NCBI GenBank assembly: GCA_021784615.1
Contig: JAJYHU010000020.1
Span: 1 to 10,487 of the forward strand
DNA length: 10,487 nucleotides
Direction: 5' to 3'
Origin: Acidobacteriota bacterium
GTDB taxonomy: Bacteria; Acidobacteriota; Terriglobia; UBA7540
The notes beneath the pieces are model-generated. The model worked only from the letters and a program-made list of their open reading frames with translations, searched no databases and had not been told where the DNA came from. Positions 1 to 5,905 of the stretch are shown here, in pieces; position 1 is the stretch's first letter; each line of letters opens with the position of its first letter. A program made the position numbers and the translations under genes.

Positions 1-1
1 T

Positions 2-1834
2 AATCGTCTGACATACGAGTTGCAGGAAGAGGCGGCGGCTCTGGGCATTGGGGGCCACATCGGCCAGCCCGTTCCGCCCGCGGACTGGATGCGAATCTAT
101 TTCCGCCATGCGCGCTCAATCGATCGCCTGACGACGGAAATCACGCGCGAAACGCAGACTGCCCGGCTGGCACTATACGGACTGTACCAGGACTGGAAAT
201 CCCGCGTTTCAAACCTGGATTTCTCAGCCGTAAGCGGGAAAATCTATCTTCGCCTGCCCGCCGCCGGGCGCGACCAAAGCTATTTCCTGCGGCTGTTTGA
301 GTTTGTCGCGCGCCACGGATTGGAGTTGAGCGGCGAGGCCGAGCGCGGGGTCACGGAAGCCGTTGCCTCCGATTCAGCGAACGCCCGTCTGGGAGCAGGT
401 TTCTGGCGGTCATTCTGCCAGATCCTTTCACTGCCGCACGCGGCCAAAGCGCTTCGGGCGATGCACCGCCTCGGGTGGCTTGACCTTCTCTTTCCGGAGT
501 TTCGCGCTATTGATGCTCTGGTGATCCGCGATTTTTATCACCGCTACACGGTGGACGAGCATTCGTTCATGACCATAGCGAACTTGAACGCGCTCCGCGA
601 AGCGAAGGGCGACTGGGAAGGAAAGTACCGCGAAATCCTGACAGAACTCGAGAACCCGCACCTGCTGGTCTTCTCGCTGCTGTTTCACGATGTCGGTAAA
701 GGGATGGCGCCGCCCAACCATGTGGATGGAAGCCTGGAGGCTGTTGAGCGGATTTTTGCCCGCCTCGATGCAAAACCGGAAGAGCGTGAAACCGTCCGGT
801 TCCTGATCCACAGCCATCTCGAAATGTCGACGGCCTTCCTGCGCCGCGACATTTTTGATCCTGCCACCGTCCATCGCATGGCGGAGATTGTCGGCTCGGA
901 GGAACGGCTGAAGATGCTCTGCCTTCTAACCTACAGCGACATCAAATCGGTCAACCCCGAGGCCCTCACTCCCTGGAAGGCTGAAATGCTCTGGAGGCTC
1001 TACACCGCGACCTCCAACGCACTGGCGCGCAGCCTGGACAGCGAAAGAATCCACAGTACCGAGGAACCGCATTCTGCCAGCGCGCAGCGTGACCCCCTCG
1101 ATGAAACCGGGCCGGTTCCGGGAAACTGGAGCGCCTTCCTCGAAGGCTTCCCTAAACGTTACCTTCGCACCTACCGGTATGAGGACATCGATCTCCACCG
1201 GCGGATGGCGGAAGATTTGCCGCGAGACCCGATCCAGACAGTCCTACGAAAACGGAACTCCTCATGGGAACTGCTCGTCCTGACGCACGACCGCCCTTAT
1301 CTTTTTACGCAGATCACGGGAACCCTGGCGGCCTGGGGGATGAACATCATCGCGGCCGATGCCTTTGCAAACCGGGCGGGAATCGTTCTGGACTGCTTCC
1401 GTTTTGACGACCTCTTTCACACGCTCGATCTGAACCCGCCCGAGCAAGACCGCATGAGGAAAAGCATCGTTGACGTGCTCACGGGCACTCAAAACCTCCA
1501 GGAACTGATCAAGGGACGGATGGGCGCCCAACACTCCACGCGCTCCAAACTTAAAGTTCCCACTGAAATCCGCTTTGACGACGACTCTTCGACGCACTGC
1601 ACCCTTCTTGAACTGGTAACCCAGGACCGGCCGGGCTTGCTCCACCAGGTCGGCTCCTTGTTATCGGACTTTGGGTTCGACATTACGGTCGCCCTCATCG
1701 AAACGCAAGGCGAGAAAGCCATCGACGTTTTCTATCTCACAAAAGGGAACCGGAAACTTGAGGAGGCAAATAAACAAACCATCCGCGACGCTCTGCTGAA
1801 GGCGCTTTCGGATAACGCGGGCAGTCAGCCCTGA
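2..1834 (+). CDS. glnD: [Protein-PII] uridylyltransferase / uridylyl-removing enzyme GlnD, 5'-truncated by window edge
   Basis: GlnD senses glutamine, adding UMP to PII proteins when nitrogen is short and removing it when nitrogen is plentiful; it acts in the cytoplasm. About 610 residues are visible. The frame is open back to base 2 (NRLTYELQEE, typical of the GlnD core), so the TTG at 20 is internal and the N-terminal nucleotidyltransferase domain lies outside the window; family members are usually about 850-950 residues. Seen here: the HD-domain (UMP removal) signature YHRYTVDEH near nt 527-562, the His-Asp pair in LLFHDVGKG at nt 686-691, and a later HSHLEMS. Two ACT domains (glutamine sensing) follow, starting around nt 1265 (WELLVLTHDRPYLF) and nt 1600 (TLLELVTQDRPGLLHQVG). 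The linker before the ACT pair contains a low-complexity stretch rich in Ser, Glu and Pro. The stop is TGA at 1832-1834. The gene is convergent with the next one, with a 27-bp gap and no obvious terminator. Confidence 0.95.
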   Translation, partial: NRLTYELQEEAAALGIGGHIGQPVPPADWMRIYFRHARSIDRLTTEITRETQTARLALYGLYQDWKSRVSNLDFSAVSGKIYLRLPAAGRDQSYFLRLFEFVARHGLELSGEAERGVTEAVASDSANARLGAGFWRSFCQILSLPHAAKALRAMHRLGWLDLLFPEFRAIDALVIRDFYHRYTVDEHSFMTIANLNALREAKGDWEGKYREILTELENPHLLVFSLLFHDVGKGMAPPNHVDGSLEAVERIFARLDAKPEERETVRFLIHSHLEMSTAFLRRDIFDPATVHRMAEIVGSEERLKMLCLLTYSDIKSVNPEALTPWKAEMLWRLYTATSNALARSLDSERIHSTEEPHSASAQRDPLDETGPVPGNWSAFLEGFPKRYLRTYRYEDIDLHRRMAEDLPRDPIQTVLRKRNSSWELLVLTHDRPYLFTQITGTLAAWGMNIIAADAFANRAGIVLDCFRFDDLFHTLDLNPPEQDRMRKSIVDVLTGTQNLQELIKGRMGAQHSTRSKLKVPTEIRFDDDSSTHCTLLELVTQDRPGLLHQVGSLLSDFGFDITVALIETQGEKAIDVFYLTKGNRKLEEANKQTIRDALLKALSDNAGSQP

Positions 1835-1861
1835 CGCTAGGAAAGACTTTTGGGCAGGAAG

Positions 1862-2170
1862 CTACGAGGCCGCTTTGGTTGTTTCCCCCGCCCGCCGCAC
1901 TTTGAACCGGTTTCTCGGATATTTCTTGACCAGGCGCTCCAGCCCCCAAAGGGCAGACTGGGAGCCCTCGTCTTTCAACTCTTGAAACGAGCGGGTATTG
2001 GCGTCATTGCACCGTGGACAGAGCATCGTGGGCCGGCCCATCAAATTAACCTGGGGGTTCTCGGAGTAAAACACCGACTGCAAGGTATCGTGGTTGGTTC
2101 GCATAAGGCAGTTATGGCAAATAAACCAGAACCTTCTGTCGATTCTTCTGAAGATATTCAGCACACTCAT
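1862..2170 (-). CDS. Small two-CxxC (zinc-ribbon-like) protein of unknown function
   Basis: A protein of about 102 residues with two cysteine knuckles, C18-H-N-C21 and C51-P-R-C54, separated by 29 residues. This spacing suits one zinc ribbon. The N-terminus is basic and aromatic (NIFRRIDRRFWF). The C-terminal third looks helical and basic (ALWGLERLVKKYPRNRFKV). There is no signal peptide or membrane segment. I chose ATG at 2170 because GAGG (2180-2183 on this strand) sits 9 nt upstream; an in-frame TTG at 2194 would add eight residues but has no better site. The gene is convergent with glnD. I do not recognise a named family. Binding of nucleic acid or protein would be typical of such ribbons, but this is inference. 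The paired, well-spaced CxxC motifs argue that it is a real gene and not a chance frame. Confidence 0.7.
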   Translation of the reverse strand: MSVLNIFRRIDRRFWFICHNCLMRTNHDTLQSVFYSENPQVNLMGRPTMLCPRCNDANTRSFQELKDEGSQSALWGLERLVKKYPRNRFKVRRAGETTKAAS

Positions 2171-2273
2171 CGCTCCTAGCCTCACGATCTGCAAATTTAA
2201 CTTAAACGAATCTTTTCACGCTCGATGGTACTCTGGCGGAAGGAGAGAACAACGCGTCCCATCCTTGCCAACA

Positions 2274-2302
2274 ATTATATTTCAACCCGCCCCGTACGGC
2301 TA
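2274..2302 (-). promoter_or_regulatory. Candidate sigma70-type promoter for the small CxxC protein
   Basis: On the minus strand a perfect TATAAT (2274-2279) is preceded, after 17 bp, by TAGCCG (2297-2302), which matches only 3 of 6 bases of the -35 consensus. The local DNA is AT-richer than its surroundings. Transcription would begin near 2267 and leave a leader of about 97 nt before the ATG at 2170. The assignment rests on the -10 element only. Confidence 0.35.
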
Positions 2303-2306
2303 GGAA

Positions 2307-2432
2307 ATGAATCGGGACCCTCGCCCGCCGCTGACGGGCGGAGCCTTGGCGCGCGATACGGTCGCCGTCTTGTATAGCGCCTATTTGTCGGCTGAGCAGC
2401 GCGGAGCTGAAGTCGAAATTCCGTCCGGCTAA
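2307..2432 (+). pseudogene. Stranded C-terminal fragment of a Gfo/Idh/MocA-type oxidoreductase
   Basis: The plus strand reads about 41 codons, from ATG at 2307 to TAA at 2430-2432, containing LARDTVAVLYSAYLSAE followed by a short Glu-Val-Glu-Ile-Pro tail. This pattern (a helix rich in small residues with xxYxSAxxG, then a V-E-I/L strand) is what the last helix and strand of many Gfo/Idh/MocA oxidoreductases look like. An in-frame TAG at 2301-2303 blocks any extension upstream, and the bases before it are AT-rich and do not read as protein. It ends 20 bp from the stop of the intact oxidoreductase gene, tail to tail, and is not a copy of that gene's own C-terminus. I infer the leftover of a deleted paralogue. 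A chance frame is possible because the piece is short. Confidence 0.5.
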
Positions 2433-2452
2433 CGCGCCACGATAAACTGGAA

Positions 2453-3487
2453 TTAGTCAGGCAAGGCTTTTGCGAGGGCTTCAAGCTCGGGATCTCCCGG
2501 CCCGAGCGGAATCTTGATTTTGCCGCGCTCGACGGCGGACCGGCACATCGCCATCATGATTTCAAATCCTTTGAAAGCGCTTTCGCCGTTGCAGGGGTGA
2601 ATCTTTTCAGGATCGTCCAGCCAGTCGGCAATTCCCGCAACGTAAGGCGGCATATCATGTGCGTAATCCATGCAACCGGGCCCGGAAATCACGCCTTTGG
2701 AATCTTTTGTGATCGCCCGCCATCCGCCGCCCGTCAGGACTTCCGCAAAGCCTTCCGTCCCCTGCGCGCCGATCCGGCACCTCCGCCACCAGTAATCGAC
2801 CTCGGGCACGTCCGGAGCGCCATCGCCGCTTTCGACAATTCCCCGAACACCATTCGCGAACTGGATCAGGCCCGCAATGTAGTCCGGTGAAGGATGGTTA
2901 TCCTTCAGCTTTTCCTTTCCGGAAGCCTGCCCCACCACCCATTCCGCATCCGCGTTGTCGTTGAACCACCGCATATAGTCAATCAAGTGCGTCGCCATGT
3001 GCATCATCCAGCCGCTTGCCGTCCCGTAAACGGTGTGCACGCGGCCGATGGCTCCGCTCGCGATGATTTCCTTGACCTTTTTGTAGTGGTCGCCGTAGCG
3101 GTGCTGGTGGCTGACCACGGTTTTCACATGGGCCTGCCGAACGGCGTCCATCACCTGCAGGCCCTCGTTCATCGAAAGGGCGATGGGCTTTTCAAAGGCG
3201 ATCAGGCGCGCGCCAGAGTCCACGCCCAGCCTGATCAGTTCCAAACGCAACTGGGGTAGCGTGCAAAAACAGAAGACGTCGGGCCGAACGCTTTTAAGAA
3301 GGCTTGCCGCGTCCGTGCTGGTCTTAGGCTGGCCAAACTGCTTTGCCGCGGCTTCCAGGCGAGTGGGGTCAATGTCGCAAAGCCCTGCGATCTCGAACCG
3401 ATCGTTATCCTGGAAAGCCTGGGCGTGGTGCATTCCGCGCTTTCCCAAACCCACTACAACCACACTGTACTTTTGGCCTGCGCTCAT
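2453..3487 (-). CDS. Gfo/Idh/MocA family NAD(P)-dependent oxidoreductase
   Basis: A soluble sugar- or inositol-type dehydrogenase of 344 residues, close to the family's usual length. The N-terminal Rossmann fold carries VVVVGLGKRG (GxGxxG at residues 13-18). The family's EKP signature is at residues 99-101 (AFEKPIAL). The segment MMHMATHLIDYMRWF places the expected catalytic-site histidine at residue 167. I chose ATG at 3487, whose GGAGG lies 10 nt upstream; the longer frame from 3529 adds 14 residues with no such signal. The gene follows the DegT-type aminotransferase on the same strand after a 111-bp gap. In several bacterial pathways this pair makes 3-amino sugars: the oxidoreductase makes the keto group and the aminotransferase converts it. 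That role is inference here. The sequence does not show the substrate, and a catabolic sugar dehydrogenase is equally possible. Confidence 0.9.
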   Translation of the reverse strand: MSAGQKYSVVVVGLGKRGMHHAQAFQDNDRFEIAGLCDIDPTRLEAAAKQFGQPKTSTDAASLLKSVRPDVFCFCTLPQLRLELIRLGVDSGARLIAFEKPIALSMNEGLQVMDAVRQAHVKTVVSHQHRYGDHYKKVKEIIASGAIGRVHTVYGTASGWMMHMATHLIDYMRWFNDNADAEWVVGQASGKEKLKDNHPSPDYIAGLIQFANGVRGIVESGDGAPDVPEVDYWWRRCRIGAQGTEGFAEVLTGGGWRAITKDSKGVISGPGCMDYAHDMPPYVAGIADWLDDPEKIHPCNGESAFKGFEIMMAMCRSAVERGKIKIPLGPGDPELEALAKALPD

Positions 3488-3497
3488 TCTTACTGTT

Positions 3498-3502
3498 CCT
3501 CC
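3498..3502 (-). promoter_or_regulatory. Ribosome binding site that sets the oxidoreductase start
   Basis: GGAGG on the minus strand, 10 nt before the ATG at 3487. It lies inside the longer open frame that begins at 3529, so it argues for the shorter 344-residue protein, which begins MSAGQKYSVVVVGLG with the Rossmann strand near its N-terminus as usual. Confidence 0.7.
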
Positions 3503-3598
3503 GCGGGAAAAATTCGCACACTGGGGCATCCGCCGACCGACGAGGCGTCAGGACTCTTGCACAACCCGGCGTGGTGTAGAAATACTGATCCGGCGACG

Positions 3599-4744
3599 TT
3601 ACCGGGCCGCCGACCCAGCTGCAACATTGCGCGATTTCTCCCAGCTCCGGATCGCCTCAATAACCGTATCTGTCTCTTCCGCCGTTAACTCGGGATACAT
3701 GGGAAGCGAAAGAACCCTCGCGGCGGAACGTTCCGTGTGCTCAAGAGAGCCCGAAATTCGGGCGGAACGGCCCCAGGGATATCCTTCCTGCTGGTGAATC
3801 GCTATAGGATAGTGAGTCTGCGCAATAATGCCTTCGGATTTCAGATAGGCTTGCAATTGATCCCGATCTTCGGTTTCAACGACGTAAAGATGGAAAACGT
3901 GCCGGAAACCAGGGCGGACAGTAGGCAGTTTCAGTGAAGTCCCGACAAGCCCAGAATCGTATTGTTTGGCTCGCTCACGGCGAAGCTCGCTCCATTCGTC
4001 GAGGTGTTTAAGCTTCACGCTGAGCACGGCCGCGTGAATCTCGTCCAACCGGCTGTTGTAACCCATGCTGTGGTGAGAGCGCTCAAGCGATCCGTGGTTC
4101 CGAAGTTTGCGAATCTCGGTGGCAAGACCGGAATCGTTCGTGATCACCGCTCCGCCGTCCCCAAAACAGCCCAGATTTTTTTGGATGATGAAGCTGGTGC
4201 ACACGGCATTGCTCAACTCGCCAAACTCAAAATCGTCGCCGCGGGCGCCCAGCGCTTGAGCGCAGTCCTCAATAACGTAAAGACTGTGCGCCTTCGCAAT
4301 CTTGTCCAGGGCCCGCATTTCAGCCGACTGGCCGTAAAGATGGACGGGAATGATCGCTTTGGTTCGAGGTGTAATCGCCGCCTTGACAAGCTTCGGGTCA
4401 ATGTTGCAAGTGTCGGGATCGATATCCACAAACACCGCCGTAGCGCCCGCAAGCCAGATCGCTTCTGCCGTCGCGAAAAAAGTATTGGAAGTCGTAATGA
4501 CTTCATCCCCCGGACCAACGCCCAGCGCCACCAAAACGAGCACCAGTGCATCCGTCCCGGAGTTCAATCCTACACTTTCCTTCAGGTTCGCGTAATGCGC
4601 GAGTTCCTGCTCAAATTGCTTTAACCGCGGACCTTGAACGTAGCTGCCACTCTCCAGGACCTCATGGATCGCCTGATCGATCTCGTTCTTGAGATTGTGA
4701 TATTGCCGGACATGGCCGTAAAACTCAACTTGCGACACCCCCAC
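3599..4744 (-). CDS. DegT/DnrJ/EryC1/StrS family PLP-dependent sugar aminotransferase
   Basis: A fold-type I, PLP-dependent enzyme of 381 residues, normal for the family, which usually transfers an amino group to a nucleotide-linked keto-sugar in the cytoplasm. Visible signatures: SGTDAL (residues 62-67, phosphate binding), VIEDCAQALGA with Asp160 and Gln163 (cofactor ring contacts), SFIIQKNLGCFGDGGA with Lys189 as the Schiff-base lysine, LRNHGS, and YNSRLDEIHAAVL. The usual SFYPxKNLG is altered to SFIIQKNLG, but the lysine is kept. The start is GTG at 4744, with GGAGG five nt upstream; a second GTG two codons in is less well placed. A candidate promoter and a direct repeat lie just upstream. 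It is the first gene of a likely two-gene unit with the Gfo/Idh/MocA oxidoreductase, a pairing seen in amino-sugar synthesis. The product is not deducible. Alternatively it could be a sensory-type DegT homologue. Confidence 0.92.
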   Translation of the reverse strand: MGVSQVEFYGHVRQYHNLKNEIDQAIHEVLESGSYVQGPRLKQFEQELAHYANLKESVGLNSGTDALVLVLVALGVGPGDEVITTSNTFFATAEAIWLAGATAVFVDIDPDTCNIDPKLVKAAITPRTKAIIPVHLYGQSAEMRALDKIAKAHSLYVIEDCAQALGARGDDFEFGELSNAVCTSFIIQKNLGCFGDGGAVITNDSGLATEIRKLRNHGSLERSHHSMGYNSRLDEIHAAVLSVKLKHLDEWSELRRERAKQYDSGLVGTSLKLPTVRPGFRHVFHLYVVETEDRDQLQAYLKSEGIIAQTHYPIAIHQQEGYPWGRSARISGSLEHTERSAARVLSLPMYPELTAEETDTVIEAIRSWEKSRNVAAGSAAR

Positions 4745-4778
4745 GGTGGCCTCCTTTTAACTTTTTCCCGAACCCTTT

Positions 4779-4807
4779 AGCATAAAGGCATCCGCCTGCT
4801 AACGCAA
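4779..4807 (-). promoter_or_regulatory. Candidate promoter of the aminotransferase-oxidoreductase unit
   Basis: On the minus strand TTGCGT (4802-4807) and TATGCT (4779-4784) are 17 bp apart, matching 3 of 6 and 4 of 6 consensus bases. The inferred start near 4772 leaves a leader of about 28 nt that holds the GGAGG before GTG 4744. The 12-bp direct repeat begins four bases upstream of the -35 element. The position is good and the match is moderate. Confidence 0.4.
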
Positions 4808-4811
4808 GCGG

Positions 4812-4838
4812 CGCGCGGTCACGTGTCGCGCGGTCACG
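4812..4838. repeat. 12-bp direct repeat upstream of the aminotransferase promoter
   Basis: CGCGCGGTCACG occurs exactly twice, at 4812-4823 and 4827-4838, with three bases between the copies (15-bp period). The junction creates a CACGTG palindrome at 4820-4825. Relative to the candidate start near 4772 the copies are centred at about -46 and -61, a position used by activator sites. Whether it is an operator or merely a local tandem duplication cannot be decided from one copy of the locus. Confidence 0.7.
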
Positions 4839-4968
4839 GAACCTTTTGCCGTAGCGCCAGCTTTATGCCGCCACTTCCCAAGGCACACTCGCCGCTACCC
4901 CCGCTCAATTGACTCTTGACCGCAGGGCCGAACTTGCGGGCACCCTCGTTGCCCATTTCTTCTCCGCC

Positions 4969-5892
4969 CTACTTCTCCCGGCGCGATTCAGCAATCCGGT
5001 GAGCAATGAAAAGCGCGCCCTCCACCGGTTCGCGACGGAGCAGAGATACCCGTGCTTCGGGGGCCAAAGCGCGCACGCGGCGCGCAAACTTCCGGCGAAT
5101 CATCGAACACGATTGGAACACCCCTCCAGTACATATCACGCGGCTCGCACGGTCTTTCCACCGAAATCGGGCAATGAGAGTCGCCGCCAAAACCGCCAGG
5201 TCACAGGCGGCCTTGTTGCAAATCCCTCGCGCAACCCGGTCGCCGTCTATGGCCGCGCGAAGGACCACCGCAAATAACGCCGCAATCTCTTGCGGGGAAA
5301 GGGGCAGAGCCACCACTTCGCTCACCTTGTCAATCCCCAGCTCCCGGCAAATCGCTCGCGTAAGGCACGTCGCACGGCCGCGCCCGTCAAGAGCACGCAG
5401 AGCGGAGCCTACCGCCTTGCGGCCCACATCATATCCCGATCCGGCATCGTCAAAAAGGCTTCCCCACCCGCCGCAACGCAGCGTCTTCCCGCGCTGATTG
5501 CGGCCGTAGGCGATCGAACCCGTTCCGGCGATCACAATAATTCCCGCGCCGTCACCGACGCCCGCAGCAAGCGCAATCTCCGCATCAGTGGTCAGCGCGT
5601 ATCCGCGTGCCGGAATAGATTTGCGAAGCCAACCAAGCAGCCTCGCGTGAACGCGAGTGGAATCAGAGCCCGCCAATCCCGCACAGACCGCGTCAAGAAT
5701 GGCAGGGCGAATCCGCGCTTCGCTGCACGCCCGCCGATAGGCGCGGAGAAGCTCTTTCTGCGCCGCCAAGAAGCCGACTTTGACCGGGTTCGAGGCCCCC
5801 ACCTCAACTCGCGCCAGGACATGCATCTGCCCATCGGCAAGCCAGGCCGTCGTGCCAGTGCCACCGCCATCAATGCCAAGCAAATATCCCAT
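4969..5892 (-). CDS. BadF/BadG/BcrA/BcrD-type ATPase, N-acetylglucosamine-kinase-like
   Basis: A cytoplasmic sugar kinase of the ASKHA fold, 307 residues, the size of bacterial GlcNAc kinases of this family. Phosphate-1 motif GIDGGGTGT with Asp8; TTDAEIALAAG with Asp103, the usual catalytic-base position; phosphate-2 motif IAGTGSIAYG (121-130); GGWGSLFDDAGSGYDVG (141-157), the hallmark of the GlcNAc kinase/BadF group; adenosine-side motif ICTGGVF near the C-terminus. N-acetylglucosamine is the commonest substrate; glucosamine, anhydro-sugars or others remain possible. The ATG at 5892 is preceded by AGGTGA at 5902-5907, which overlaps the stop codon of the receptor gene, so the two are probably translationally coupled. 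The gap between the genes is 13 bp. Context suggests it phosphorylates a sugar released from the ligand of that receptor (inference). Confidence 0.88.
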   Translation of the reverse strand: MGYLLGIDGGGTGTTAWLADGQMHVLARVEVGASNPVKVGFLAAQKELLRAYRRACSEARIRPAILDAVCAGLAGSDSTRVHARLLGWLRKSIPARGYALTTDAEIALAAGVGDGAGIIVIAGTGSIAYGRNQRGKTLRCGGWGSLFDDAGSGYDVGRKAVGSALRALDGRGRATCLTRAICRELGIDKVSEVVALPLSPQEIAALFAVVLRAAIDGDRVARGICNKAACDLAVLAATLIARFRWKDRASRVICTGGVFQSCSMIRRKFARRVRALAPEARVSLLRREPVEGALFIAHRIAESRREK

Positions 5893-5905
5893 TTGAATAG
5901 CTCAC

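Noticed and set aside
2322..2340. Hairpin CGCCCG-7 nt-CGGGCG considered as a terminator between the oxidoreductase and the CxxC gene
   Set aside because: There is no T run on either strand, and it falls within the oxidoreductase-like remnant, where GC-rich codons explain it.
3962..4624. Plus-strand frame of 220 codons opposite the aminotransferase
   Set aside because: It is fully antisense to a gene with a complete catalytic signature and shows no recognisable motif of its own.
4938..4954. GGGCA/TGCCC hairpin downstream of the kinase, considered as a terminator
   Set aside because: The stem has only five pairs and no T run follows it on the minus strand.
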